This document shows positions 25,301 to 36,334 of a DNA stretch of 64,000 nt, piece after piece (within the stretch, counting starts at the first letter, position 1; each line of letters starts with the position of its first letter). The notes below the pieces were generated by a model that saw only the letters and a program-made list of their open reading frames with translations, was not told where the DNA came from and ran no database searches. The position numbers and the translations under genes were made by a program. This stretch comes from Rhizoctonia solani (lineage: Eukaryota; Basidiomycota; Agaricomycetes; Cantharellales; Ceratobasidiaceae): contig NC_057372.1 in assembly GCF_016906535.1 (NCBI RefSeq), positions 2,523,501 through 2,587,500 of the forward strand, read 5' to 3'.

Positions 25301-25729
25301 GTCCTCCTCGATCATCTCTTGCATTGTAGCGTATTTTTTCCGTGCACCCGATCGCTTTTGTTTCGTTGCTTTCCCCAGGACATAGTATGTGCGCATGCTA
25401 AGGTATGCTTTCCATAGCTTGTAGCTCCTCGGAAAATGGACCAAAGCAGACTCGAATAGATAAGTCAGTCGTTGGAGATTGCTCCGTGCCGTTGGATTGG
25501 CCAGTGGACCCAGCAGGGGGTTTCCCAGTGCCTGAGTTTTTTGGGACGCGATCGCCTGTTCTTTGGCTATTTGGATTGCGGTCCACCATGCTTGCAACGA
25601 TCCAGGATTACGCAACAAATCCTCTTCACGTGCAATGTCTTTGGGAGTAAGTAGCGATGTGTTATTCACCGGCGACGGTATCGGAACCGTCAACGGGAGA
25701 ACAGAACGCAGCGCATCGAGCGAGTCCAT
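22318..25729 (-). CDS. SYF1: Pre-mRNA splicing factor SYF1 (XAB2/CLF3), HAT-repeat protein
   Basis: A scaffold of the Prp19-associated (NTC) complex in the activated spliceosome. Successive exons encode half-a-TPR (HAT) repeats with the expected W...Y..A...P pattern: LWKAYLSMRTYYV, WPRYLIWAERTGG, RRYIAVDPS, NPNDIQEWEKRV, EVWIEWSDMEIRN, LWSCYVDLEEAIGT, ELWNIYLAKFIKRY, LFLMYAQLEEEYG, FWKAWNTFEIETG. The tail is acidic (DEIQIDDEEF), as in other SYF1 proteins. The first true ATG is 25729 (MDSLDALRS); the frame stays open upstream but has no ATG. About a dozen introns of 50-60 nt. Its start codon is only 64 bp from that of TRAPPC13 on the other strand. Confidence 0.93.
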
Positions 25730-25793
25730 GGTCGTTGGCTGGGTCAAGCGGGAGCGATCACGTGATCAGGTGGTAAACACCCTCCAGACGACG
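25730..25793. promoter_or_regulatory. 64-bp bidirectional promoter with CACGTG palindrome
   Basis: The whole gap between two divergent start codons is 64 bp. It contains a perfect 12-bp palindrome GATCACGTGATC (25756-25767) centred on an E-box. Transcription of both genes must start here or inside the neighbouring coding sequence. Confidence 0.6.
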
Positions 25794-27920
25794 ATGGCAG
25801 ACCATTTGTTAGCGCTCAAAGTGATGCGGGTCTCGGTACGCCCTGCTATAATTGGCCGGAAATGAGGATTTAAGCTCGTTGGTTGGTAGCGCCCGTCATT
25901 GTCCGCCCATCCGCTCCCGTTCTTCTCAGACTCGACCGCTCTGGCTGCCCATGCCCGCGCTTCCCCACTCTCGCTCGAATCCCAGCCCCTCGATGGGATC
26001 CCAAGCACACTCCGAGACCTCGCACAGTCACAAGTCCTCCTGTTGCCCGAAGCATTTGGGTCTATCTCACTCGGCGAAACATTCACTTCCGCGCTGTGTG
26101 TTAATAACGAATCAGCACACACCGTACTGGGGTCACATCTCCTCGTTGAGATTCAGACGGCTTCAACCAAGACGGTCTTGGGACAAGTGGGCGGTATTGA
26201 CAGCCGATTGGAGCCTGGCCAGATGTTCTCGCTCGTGGTTAGTCATGAGATGAAGGAGCTAGGGCAGCACGTTTTGGTCTGCACGGTTGGATACCATGTT
26301 CCACCTGCGCTGCGGAACAACTCTATTCCACCTGAAGATCCGAGTAATCCCACTTTGAGAACTATAAGGAAGTTTTACAAATTTATTGTAAGCTCTTTTT
26401 CTTCGCTTTCGATGAGGTTACTGAGCGTGTCTAGGTCTCCAATCCTCTGAGTGTACGAACGAAAGTCCATATTCCTCGGTCTCCTTCAGCATTATTGAAT
26501 AGAAACGAAAGAAACAAAGTCTTTTTGGAGGTCCATGTTCAGAATCTCACTACCAAACCACTCTATTTCGAGAAAATACAATTCGAGTGTGCTGAGGGTT
26601 GGGTCTTGGCCGACGCAAACCCCAAATCTGTGTCCAACTCTGGATCAGAATCAGATTCGGGATCCAAGACAAACGAAACATCTCTCAGACCTCAAGATAC
26701 TCGACAATATTTATACATACTTGTAGCCACGCCCGCTGCCACTCCTTCATTCCCGATACCGTACCCTCCAGGAACGATCATTGCGCTCGGGAGATTAGAC
26801 ATGAGTTGGCGTAGCTCGTTTGGCGAACCAGGAAGGCTACTGACTTCGGTATGTACTCCACCCTGTCCCTGCCGCCTAGACCTCTTTTCCTCTTACTCCC
26901 TGCCTATCCAAATGTCACCTTATTCATAATTGGCATCTCGAAACTCAGATGTTGTCGCGGAAAATTCCACTTCCCCCAGCACCACAACCAGCACCCGCAA
27001 TTCCTCCACACCTCCAACAGCAACGTCAACAAACCGGCCGTCCTGGAAGCCCAGTTCCATACAAGCCCCGGACGGGAAGTATGAGCAGGCCTATGTCTCC
27101 TGGCCCTGTACCAGCTTCCGGGACGGTGAGCTTGGCTAGCGCAGTCTCTGGGAGTGTAGCTGGGACGGTAGCCTTGAAAACCTTAGGAGGGGCAGCGAAG
27201 GACGTTCAAGTCGACTTGGTAGTCACCGAGATCCCGTCAACCATCTACCTAGACAGACCATTCAAAATCAAGTGCGCTGTCGGAGCGTTAGCTCCTCTTC
27301 CTATACCTCCCGCCGACCAACTCATCGACACCTCGACCGAAGCACCAGAAAAACCAACCCGACAGATTGTACTCACGATCCAACATACTCACCATTCTTC
27401 CCTCCGTCCGATACCCCAAGCAACAGCCCCGCCAATGGCGCCGGAAGTAGCCTCTCCCCGAGCCCTCTTGTCCGCTCTGACAAGCCCGGGCGTAAGCACT
27501 CCGCGCGGAGGAACAAGCGTCCCCGCTCCCGCCCCCGACCTCGGGACTCTACTCCAATCCGATCTCGGCCAGCCAACAGGTCTACCACCGCCGTACTCGG
27601 ACAAGGCCCCCATCGAAAGCCCCGTTTTTCTCGGCCCGAGCTCACGCGTTTTGGAACCGGTCGTGATTTCCGAACCGGCCCCGATGCCCACAGAGGGCCC
27701 GCTAGTCCAGTTGGCCAAAAAGGAAAAGGAGGGGAAGGGGGAAGGGTGGGTGGATGTAGAGTTGGAGTTTGTGGCTGTGAAAGGTGTGGGGATTGTTAGG
27801 ATCGGAGGTGTTCGGGTGTTTGGAGAGGGCGGAGTCTTGCTTGGCGAGTGGGATGTATTGGGTGAGGTGTGGGTTGAGAGAGGGGGAGGTAGAGATATTG
27901 AAACGGTTGAATTGAATTAG
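25794..27920 (+). CDS. TRAPPC13: TRAPP complex subunit 13 (TRAPPC13, DUF974)
   Basis: A subunit of the TRAPP vesicle-tethering complexes in Golgi and autophagy traffic. The true start is in a short first exon, MADHLLALKVMRVS, joined to RPSLSAHPLPF; LALKVMRVSRP is the family signature. Then come a beta-rich segment with LGETFTSALCVNNES, HVLVCTVGYHVPP and FYKFIVSNPLSVRTKVH, a second domain with FLEVHVQNLTTKPLYFEKI, and a C-terminal part with VDLVVTEIPSTIYLDRPFKIKC. A long Pro/Ser/Ala-rich insertion (for example RPGSPVPYKPRTGS, PPMAPEVASPRALLS) and a PPPY motif interrupt the second half, making it longer than animal homologues. The last exon ends EVWVERGGGRDIETVELN. Divergently paired with SYF1. 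Confidence 0.9.
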
Positions 27921-28676
27921 AACTTGACTTGTATTATCATTTTCGGTGAAACGTGATTTAGATTTATTGGTTCAGCGGCGCTTCGTGTTGAGTGTTTTTA
28001 GTACCGAGTCCACCACTACCCGGTAGTGACTACTGGATATATGCGCCCTTGTGAGCTCGTAAATATGTGTTACCGGATCAAGGAAGAAACATGGCAAACC
28101 CAAAGTTCAAGTGGATGCATTAGCGCCATTGTATGAATGCATACACAGCATGCATATGATTACAACCGGATCAACCTTCCTACCCCTGTTTCCTGAGGCC
28201 TTGGTCTTATGTCTAAGTAGTTCGTCGACTGCTCTCAAACCAAGGTCGACTATCTCTTCAGAAGGACCGTTCGGCTGGTATTTCGAGCATCTGTTCGAGA
28301 TTAGTATAACCAGCATCTCCTCTAGGTACGCACACTTCAGAAAGATATGCAGGTAAGGTGATATATACCCCCAAAAGCTGTAGTCAGAAGAAAACTACAA
28401 TGATTCATTGAGCCTGAACTAATCACTCAGAGTTACTTTGATAGAGCTACTAATTCGTTGCTAACGCTTATGATGCTCGTTTGTTGTGCTCGAGCGACCT
28501 GGAGCGTTTTGCGAAACCCGTCTCTGGGGCTATCACGTTGATATTAAAATCGTTCCGTGGAGTCCGTAAGCGCCATGACGATCGAGCCCCTGAGCGCGAC
28601 TTGTTTGGGTCGTCTCGTCTACGACTACGGTGGTGACTTAATCTCCTAATCTTATTTTGGAGCGATAAACCTAGAC
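27921..28676. other. Spacer before the V-ATPase subunit H gene
   Basis: About 750 bp. Opposing short frames at 28107-28356 overlap on the two strands and cannot both be real; neither is recognised. The right part is the presumed promoter of the 28677 gene. Confidence 0.45.
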
Positions 28677-30330
28677 ATGTCAATTGCACTTGTGTCCAGC
28701 TCGTTTCTAGACGAGCAAGCCACCCGGATTCGGTCGAGGAGTTTATCATGGGAGGCACGTTTGCTCAAACTGCTGTGTCTTTACTCTGATACTAATCTTG
28801 ATGATAGAGTTATCAACGTGCAGGACAAATCTCTACAGAGGACCTCTCTCAGCTGAAGAAAATTGATAAGCAACCTCCCTCAAAGCTGAATTCGGTCTTA
28901 ATGGGCGAGGGACCCCAGTACGCGTTCCTCTTCACGAGTATACTTAAGAAACTGGCGAGGACAGAGCCTACCCAAGCCGTGCTTGTGATGATTGGTGATG
29001 CTTTGATTGGTCAGTTGAGTAAATTAAATCGACGATAGAGATACTGAAAAAGGAAATAGATCATGAAGAGCGTGTTGGGTTGTTCCTTAGAACCTCAGAT
29101 CAGGACCCAGAGCTACCCTTTGACCCACTCGTAAAGTAAGTCTCGTTCTTCCTTTCCGATTCGTTATTCATTTGGAAGTGAGATAGGGCTCTAGACTCGG
29201 ATGACGAATTCGTACGGCTCAAGTCTGCACAGATCCTCACAGCACTCTTGGCTCCATCTACAAACGCCCCACCACCAGAACATGTCATAACGCCCTTCCT
29301 TCACAAATTATCTGTGAACATCCATTCGTCCTCCCCGAATGCTCAGGATGTGTCACTTCAATGCTTGGCTGCCCTCCTCTCTATTCGTTCTGCACGAAGC
29401 TTGGCGTGGCAGAACCAGAACCGGGAAATCATCAGGGGGCTAGTAAAGATTCTTAAAGGTCCTCCAGTACCAGTACCGCAGACAGCGTACCTGGCTGGCT
29501 ATGCAATGTGGTTGCTAAGTTTCGATCAGGCAGTTGCAGAAGGAATCAACACCGAGTTTGATGTAATTCCTGTGCTGGTTGGAATCGCACAGGGCGCAGG
29601 AAAGGAGAAAGTCATAAGGGTTATTATCGCCACTTTCAAGGCAAGTCCTTTCTGTTTGTTTCGAGACCCGGTACGATGAGTACGGACAGAACCTGGCCAC
29701 CAAAGCGCCAACTGCAAACTTGCCATCCATGCTTGTGGCCAAGCTACTACCCTTCTGTAAGAACTTGGCTACGCGCAAGTGGACAGATGAGGAGATTCTG
29801 GACGATATCACATTTTTGAGAGACTTATTGCAACAGAACTTCGAAAGCCTTACGTGAGTCCATCCCACTTTATTTGATGAGTTCCTTAATCATGATTCCT
29901 AATCGGTTGACCCATTAGGACCTATGATGAATACACATCTGAACTTGCTTCTGGCCATTTGTCTTGGTCCCCCGTGCACGAATCTGAAGCTTTCTGGAAA
30001 GAAAATGCAGCTCGCTTGGACGAGAAGGACTTTGCTCAATTGAAGCGGCTGGTTGAGTTGCTTAAGACGTCGCAGAGTAGCACTGTCCTTGCTGTTGCGG
30101 CCCATGACCTTGGACAATACGTTAAACACCATGATCGCGGGAAGAAGTACGTTGTTCAAATCTCCGTTCCTCTAGGGGATGACCGAGCATATTTATTTGA
30201 CAGAGCTGTAACTAAACTCGGTGGCAAGGCGCGTGTGATGGAACTCATGTCTCATCCCGACGCGGATGTTCGGTACCGAGCACTACTTAGTGTGCAGAGA
30301 CTTGTAAGCACACCTTGGGTTGTTGCTTAA
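28677..30330 (+). CDS. VMA13: V-type H+-ATPase subunit H (Vma13), V1 sector
   Basis: A regulatory V1 subunit that activates the assembled vacuolar proton pump and silences free V1. Starts MSIALVSSSFLDEQATRIRS, then SYQRAGQISTEDLSQLKKID, long armadillo/HEAT-like helices (DDEFVRLKSAQILTALLAP, SLQCLAALLSIRSARSLAW, TAYLAGYAMWLLSFDQAV, KVIRVIIATFK), and the C-terminal domain with SWSPVHESEAFWKENA, AVAAHDLGQYVKHH, GGKARVMELMSHPD and VRYRALLSVQRLV. Two introns use GC donors: 28755-28807 (GAG|GCACGT, needed to join SLSWE to SYQRAG) and 29641-29689 (AAG|GCAAGT, needed to join IIATFK to NLATKAPT). Intact. The next gene is convergent, 142 bp away. Confidence 0.93.
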
Positions 30331-30472
30331 GCTAGCACTTTACGAATCTTGGACTTTATAATGATATACATGGAATATAACCACACTTGACGCCCGCCCC
30401 TGTGAATTTAGAAAGTTCACTACTGAAGCCCAGTTAAATTTACCATGGAATCGTATACATAGCTACTTAGGC

Positions 30473-31887
30473 GCAGGGAGAGCTCTTCGCGTTTGCCGCT
30501 GTGCATCATCAAATCGACGAACGATGACCTCGCATTGGGCCGTTTGACAGATGTGTTTGGACGACTGTTTAATGTCGTCCGAAAACAATACCAGACCTGC
30601 CGCTCTTTCAACTGTTTCCACTGTATCGCAAGAGTTCGGTCAGTTTATATCCATTTTGTGTCATAAATACACGCGTACCAGGGACAACGAACTTTGTCAA
30701 TGGTGTGTCGTCTGGGATTTCTGAGTTTGGTAACACAAACGCTCCAAGGGAAAGTTCAGTTAATTGAGGTGTTGAAGGCGAGGATGGGCGAGAACCCAGT
30801 ACAACTTTTGCAAAGTGAGTTGGAACAGAGACGTTTGGTGGGCTTCCAATCACTTCATAAGTCTAACAGACCGGTAAATCGATTGTAAAGTTTGAAACGG
30901 TAGAGACATACGACGCGATACTTTCCGTCCTGATCTTGTTTGGGTAGGTAAAGTGGGACGGTAAAGACAAATACGTCCTGGAATGTATTAGTAAGTCGTC
31001 GGCACCAATCTTCGGTGTATGCCCAGTCTATGTTGGATGAGTGACGGATTCTTTATGTTAATATGCATAAAGGGACATACAGTGCTGATTAAACCCTCTG
31101 CCTACTTGAGGTGCGATGTTAGATAAAAGGAATGTCTCATCCATTGCCTCCTATAGAATAGCTTCAAAGTTAGTGATTATATGAAACGTTCAAGCTGAAT
31201 GCTTGCCTGTGATACTTTGGCATCTGCAGCAGGAACCCTATCATCCCAGGTATGAATAACCCGGCATAAGTGCGTAGTTCATCATGCAACTTACATGTGT
31301 CCTCGATCATACCCACTTCTGAAGTAGTCTTGAAGCCGCGCACGGAAAGACACAGGGAGACTCTGATCTTCTTTGAATTCAGATTTTGAACGGTCTCCTT
31401 TAGACGCTGACTTGGATAACGAAGAGAGCGTAAGATGCTCTGCGGTCTAGGAAATGGGCCATAAGACTCGGATGAATTGGTGAAACCATAGAAATATCTA
31501 CCCATGCTGGATGCCTCAGCCTTCTGTCGTACCCGGCGACATATGCTTTGCGTACAATCAAATCGGAGATGGGACCTAGGAATGGTTTGCGACAAACCAA
31601 GCAGGCCTATAATGATTGAATTCACCTGGGTTTCCGTAACGTAGCACATCGGACGGCACTGTAGGTGCCAACTGTAGTACTCCATGCGCTCTCGTGTTTG
31701 ATGCTTGGATGAGAGGCCCTTGCAGTTGCAGAGGCGCTGAGCCGGCGATCTGAGAAGAACTTTCGCTTGGTGGTGCAACACTTATATTTTTGGCATGTTT
31801 CCTTGACGCGACTCCTGCTGCGATTCCAGCACCCAATGCCGCACCAACCGAGAAGACAGCAATATGGGCAATCGCTGAAGATGGCAT
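30473..31887 (-). CDS. NUC1: Mitochondrial DNA/RNA non-specific endonuclease (EndoG/NUC1 type)
   Basis: A beta-beta-alpha-metal nuclease of the mitochondrial intermembrane space, linked to mtDNA turnover and cell death. The first ATG is 31887 (MPSSAIAHIAVFSVGAALGAGIAAG), a hydrophobic anchor as in yeast Nuc1. Then come the usual YGNPGPISDLIVRKAYVAGYDRR and the catalytic motif SGYDRGHMVPAADAK, with the metal-binding Asn in FLLSNIAPQ, followed by EDWCRRLTNTFQDVFVFTVPLYLP and VIGSPPNVSVPTHFAKVVL. DRGHM is split by an intron after CACAT, so unspliced frames seem to lack the active site; spliced, it is complete. The next intron (31151-31206) has a GC donor (CAG|GCAAGC). The C-terminal exon ends QTRRALPAPK. 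About 340 aa, divergent from the 32135 gene. Confidence 0.92.
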
Positions 31888-31996
31888 CGTTAATCGAGAA
31901 GAGAACAAAGCTGCCGTGGTGGGCGCCAGACAAGAGATATATAATAGGTAATTATATGATGATCAGGATAAACAGATCTTCGATTACGCGACGAAT

Positions 31997-32002
31997 CACG
32001 TG
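31997..32002. promoter_or_regulatory. CACGTG in NUC1 / 32135 divergent promoter
   Basis: A perfect E-box (context ATCACGTGCG) lies near the middle of the 247-bp gap between two divergent start codons. The same hexamer recurs in two other divergent promoters of this block. Confidence 0.45.
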
Positions 32003-32134
32003 CGTACCGGATGGATGGACAAGCGTATATGACGCTTGCTTGTCGTCTACTACAGTATCCCCCAACTAAGTTTGCTAGCTATTTAACTCAGGCACCCCTT
32101 CAGGCCCCATTAAATACGATACAAATATTTTAAA

Positions 32135-32760
32135 ATGGTCACTGCTGCTGACTTGGGAATAGTTGAAGCGGCGCATGCGGCAGACTCGGAATATATCCTC
32201 CGACAATATAGCACAAGAGGTTAGTACCAAATACGATATTTACAGCATAAAGCTTAGTGGGTGTTTGCATACCATAGGATACCAATCTTTATCTCTCATT
32301 GCACCCATTGCATACACTGGGTATGCCCTTGCACGGCGAAGACCCTGGTCAATTCAGCAAACACTTCGTGCAACGTGGATGGGTGGATTGGGCGGTGCCG
32401 TCGCTGGAGCAGGTACAGGATGGGCTTGGGCTACGTCCAGTAGCCCCGAAAGAGTACATAGGGTCAGGGTCAAGATGGCATATGACGTGAGTCCATGGTC
32501 CATCGAAAACACGCATTATTTTATAATCATGTTTATAGCGTAGCCTCCTTCGATTGAATGACCACGCAACGATTGGGATGCTCTTGGGTGCAATGTTGAC
32601 ACCTGCTATATTTCTTAAGCGGGCACGGGTGCTCGACCTTCTCCTAGGTGGCGCTGGCTTTGGGACATCTGCTGGTATGATGGTACATTGGTGGCGATCC
32701 ATCACCGAATCGGATCCCCAGGTACCATCCTCACCTGTAAAACCTACACCCGTTGCATAG
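32135..32760 (+). CDS. Small multi-pass membrane protein, unrecognised
   Basis: About 160 aa in three exons: MVTAADLGIVEAAHAADSEY..., then G-YQSLSLIAPIAYTGYALARR, and a final exon from RSLLRLNDHATIG to the stop. Three or four hydrophobic helices are visible: SLIAPIAYTGYAL, a glycine-zipper segment GGLGGAVAGAGTGWAW, TIGMLLGAMLTPAIF, and a second one, LLGGAGFGTSAGMMV. Glycine-zipper pairs of this kind are seen in mitochondrial Tim17/22-type and related small membrane proteins, but I do not see that family's full signature, so no function is claimed. Divergent from NUC1, convergent with the next gene (20 bp between stops). Confidence 0.7.
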
Positions 32761-32780
32761 AATTAACCAAACTGAACTTT

Positions 32781-33533
32781 TTACATGCTTAAATATGTCT
32801 TTTGATATTGATACGAACTTGATTGATTTCCTTTAACAAACTCGCGAATCGACCAGTCTGCCAAATTCTTCAGTTGGTCGTACAGTTTCCTCTCTAAGCG
32901 CTGATCATCTGAGGTCCCAGTCCCTATCTCCTCGCATTCACCTACGAAGTACCGCGCTCTCTGTCGCGCTTCACTCATGGATAGATTCTCGCTCGCATTC
33001 TTCGCAAAGTTCTTTACGAGCAAGGGATCCGACAACTGTCTGAACCTGCATGACATCAAGTGTCGTCTCAAGTCTTATTCTGACATAACATACCACCACC
33101 TTGCGTTACCATAATCTCCGTCTCTAATATGCACAATACCGTGCTGATAATCACAAGTATGTATACCCTGTTCATGCAAGTTCCGAGTCAATTGTGTGAT
33201 TTATTGCGCATGTACGTGCGAGGATCGCTTGCTTACCTGGTCGTAGCAGGGCTCTGCGATGTCATGAGCAGCCTTTATATCATCATTTAATAGATGCAGC
33301 GTAGTCAGAACTTGTTCCGGTGCACGTTTCCCGGCTAGCTTCAAGCTTGAGATTTGGGGCGTTAGCTCGGGAAAGCGGACAGACTTGGGGCGTAGCGGGG
33401 TTGGATCATCACGTTCGAATAGCTTTTGGTACATTACTGGGGGAAGATAAGTGGCCGACATCTTGAGCATTGATTTAGAGACCCAATAATTGACGAAGCG
33501 ACTAAATGCGATGATACGACGAGGAGGGGTCAT
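32781..33533 (-). CDS. Unrecognised protein with H-G-x-x-H-x-R-x-G-D-Y-x-N-A-R motif
   Basis: Three exons give about 215 aa. The first ATG is at 33533 (MTPPRRIIAFSRFVNY); the open frame extends further upstream without ATG. The first half has QVLTTLHLLNDDIKAAHDIAEP, an acidic-helix pattern. The second exon encodes CDYQHGIVHIRDGDYGNARWWF, whose mix of His, Arg, Asp, Asn and Trp looks like a conserved active or binding site. The last exon has NLADWSIREFVKG. I recall similar DY-x-N-A-R-W/Y segments in uncharacterised fungal and bacterial proteins but cannot name the family. Splicing is clean (GTAAGC and GTATGT donors), which supports a functional gene. Divergent from RPC82. Confidence 0.7.
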
Positions 33534-33621
33534 TACATGTTGCTTGAACCGGCGCAATAAATTACTGAAGTGGATCTGTACAGCTGCTTTGGGCGCTTAG
33601 TTACAATTTTGGAACCAGCTG

Positions 33622-33705
33622 CCCACGTGACTCACATTTTTTTTTGATTCATATTTAAGGAGCTACATGCGAAACAAGGCAAACCGCTCACCCACGTGAC
33701 TCACA
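33622..33705. promoter_or_regulatory. Duplicated 15-nt E-box element in bidirectional promoter
   Basis: The sequence CCCACGTGACTCACA occurs twice, at 33622-33636 and 33691-33705, 69 bp apart in the same orientation. Both copies are inside the 191-bp gap between the divergent start codons of the 33533 gene and RPC82. The core CACGTGAC matches a Cbf1/USF-type site. Confidence 0.65.
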
Positions 33706-33724
33706 GCAAAACCTTGAGTGGGCG

Positions 33725-35896
33725 ATGGCGGGCAAGGAAACAGCACGGCTATGTGAGAAAATTGTCCATTCTCACTTTGGTCCGATCGCGGGGGTATGTC
33801 TCTTCATTTATCTACCCCATATACTTGACTTCAGCCACTGATTAATGCGCCTGTCAGAAAGTCGCTGGTACTTTGCTGAACCGAGGCCGGCTACAGCTCC
33901 CGACTCTTATCCGTTTCACTGGGTTGAAGCCAAGTTTGGTTCGAGCAGCTGTCATTGCTCTTATTCAGCACAACCTGGTTTGGCATGCCGAGGACGCGAT
34001 AGAAGGGGAAGTTGTCGAAATAGACTGGGAAGAGTGCATTGCGCGCCAACGCTTTGGGAAAATCCTCGCTATCACAAAGGAGAAGTTTGGGGTACCGGTG
34101 AGCATGCGGTTGACTGAACTTTGTTATGCAGTGCATGTCTGACTTGAAAATAGGGTCAAGCGATCATATCTATCATCTTAGACCATGGTAAACTGCGGCT
34201 GCCGGACATACTCCGACTATTGAACAAATCCGACAACCAAAAAGGTAAGTTTCGTTAGCGCTACAAGTATTGTGTTCAACTTGGAACGATAGGTCATAAT
34301 TCTTATAGAGTCGGAAGCCTACATTAAAGTTGCGCTCGAACTGCTCACATCGTCTCACCTTCGGGTATCAACTCCTGCGTCGCACATATCACCACGAGAT
34401 AAACTCATTCGGTACGAGGCCGAAGAGCGCAAGAAACATGTCGGAATTGTGGCTCCGAAAGACTCCCGACAGTTTCGTATCACGGCAGAGGTACGGATTC
34501 GAAGAGAGCGGGAAGAAGCGGAGGCACCGTCTGTTGGGTTAATCAAAAGAAAGGCGAAAAATAAAGAAAACAAGGAAGGAGGCAGTGGGAGATCCAAAAA
34601 GGTAATTGCTGGCAACTAGTAAGTACACCGTGACGCACTAATTGCGGGGCTATAGCGGCAGGTTGTGGAAGAGGACGTCATTGATGTAAGTGGTCGGCCA
34701 CTTGATATAATACAACCGAGACTAATCTTTTCTCATTCCAGCCCGAAGCATATCTCAAAGTGAACTATGCTAAATTCAACATTCATATCCGGAGTCAAGT
34801 GGGCTAGTCCTATATTTGGCGTCAGAGATGCTAAACAAATGATTCAGTTGATTGTAGCAGCTGCACGAGAGAAGTACAATGACGAAGCAGCAGCCGTTCT
34901 CAAAGGAATTCTCCAAGTGTGCGAGCCCAAAATGACGCAGTTGGATGAAATCCGTTCCGGTGAGCACATTTACCGAGACGTGCTCCGCTTTACACTCAAA
35001 CCAAAATCTAGACCCCATACCTACCAATCAAATTTCGCAACAGATTCCTGAGAACGCTCATTTGGAACGAGGGCTCTACCTTAAAGGTTCTGGCGTTGGA
35101 ACATCTGTCATACGCGAATTTATATCGATACTTGCATGCGCGGACAATCCCACCACATGGGGGGTAGCAAGTGCGTTCCTGAGCATCAGTGGTAAGCCAT
35201 AGCTTCGAACGAGCCCCACAACCAAATTAAACGTACCTTAAAATAGGCAGCGGCGGAGGAGGAGGAGGAGGAAAGGTTGCCGTCGAGTTTGAAGCAATTT
35301 CAAGAAGGCTGAAGCGTGGAGTAGTAGAAGGTGCTGTCCGCGATCGCTGGGGTGACCACGCGTGCCGAATACTTCGTGTCTTGGACGAAAAAGGAAAACT
35401 TCATGAAGATCATGTACGTATTCTAGTCCGGTGTATCAGGGGGGAATTGATTGACCGGGCCCTGGATTAGATCGCGAAAATTGCAATGCTTGCGCCTAAT
35501 GATGTGCGCGTTCTCGTGAATACCCTTAACACGGCGAATATCGTCGCCCTTCAAGAAGTTCCTAAATCTGCAGACCGACAGCCAGCGCGGACAATTTATC
35601 TGTGGTACATTGATTCTGCACGAGCTAATGCGACAATCTTGGCCTCGTTGCATGGAACTCTCGCGAATATCGTCGAGAGGCTTGACGTAGAAAAAGAGCG
35701 CGTGCAGTCGATTCTGGATAAACGAGACAGAAGCGATATTGCAGGGGACGAAAGTCGACTCAATCGAGGCGAAAGAGAAGATTTGAAGGAATGGGAAATG
35801 AAACGTGATAAACTTCTAGTACTCACGCACCGGGTCGAAGAGGCAGCGTTTGTTCTTGGCGTACTTCCATCCGTGTTCGACCCCGAAACGAAGTAA
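33725..35896 (+). CDS. RPC82: RNA polymerase III subunit RPC3/RPC82 (POLR3C)
   Basis: A winged-helix subunit of the Pol III initiation subcomplex, acting in the nucleus in tRNA and 5S RNA transcription. Starts MAGKETARLCEKIVHSHFG, then KVAGTLLNRGRLQLPTLIRFTG (first winged helix), RAAVIALIQHNLVWHAED, FGKILAITKEKFG, GQAIISIILDHGKLRLPDIL, a basic linker (KRKAKNKENKEGG), AYLKVNYAKFNIHIRSQ, EKYNDEAAAVLKGIL, REFISILACADNP, a six-glycine run, EAISRRLKRGVVEGAVRDRWG, ARILRVLDEKGKL-type winged helix, and a C-terminal coiled coil ending ERLDVEKERVQSILDKRDR and FDPETK. The intron after IRSQ ends at ATTCAG, skipping a nearer CAG. All junctions are in frame. Confidence 0.93.
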
Positions 35897-36334
35897 CGTC
35901 CACGGTATGGGATTTGAACTCCAGCCCAGATACTTGCCCAACTTCTTTGTCAATTGATTTCTTCTCGGCTGAATAATGACTGTCCTTCTAAAAAAGAATC
36001 GCGAACTTGACGAACATGATTGGGCAGCAGCCTCGCTGCGGGAATGTACGGGTGTTTTAATTACTTCTCTTGCTGCCGCACCCTCTCAGAAAAAATAAAA
36101 TAAGAAGATGTTTCATCATATTCATGTTGTTCAGCTAATCCAGGAGGTTCACGTAATTCTCACTCCCCTGTTCGGAATATTGCTTGTATGCTTCAGATAT
36201 TTTCTCGGCCCTTGTACATGTGAGGGATAGCTAGAAGCTCAGCCCTAGGATAAGTAGATACAAATACCTGTATGGCTCGCACATGTTCCCTCGTCCCAGT
36301 TTTGAGCCCTGTACTAAACATCATTTTGTTTTCC
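35897..36334. other. Spacer before the first peroxidase gene
   Basis: About 440 bp holding the 3' end of RPC82 and the presumed promoter of the first peroxidase. An upstream ATG at 36272 is in frame with the peroxidase, but the paralogues place the real start at 36335. Confidence 0.45.

Noticed and set aside
28107..28356. Antiparallel 69- and 81-codon frames after TRAPPC13
   Set aside because: Mutually overlapping and without recognisable features.
31207..31330. NUC1 seemed to lack the DRGH active site
   Set aside because: The motif is split by an intron. GATCGAGGACACAT lies upstream (minus sense) and joins to GGTTCCTGCTGC, giving D-R-G-H-M-V-P-A-A.
36272..36334. Upstream in-frame ATG for peroxidase A
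   Set aside because: It would place 21 residues before the signal peptide. Both paralogues start at the equivalent of 36335.
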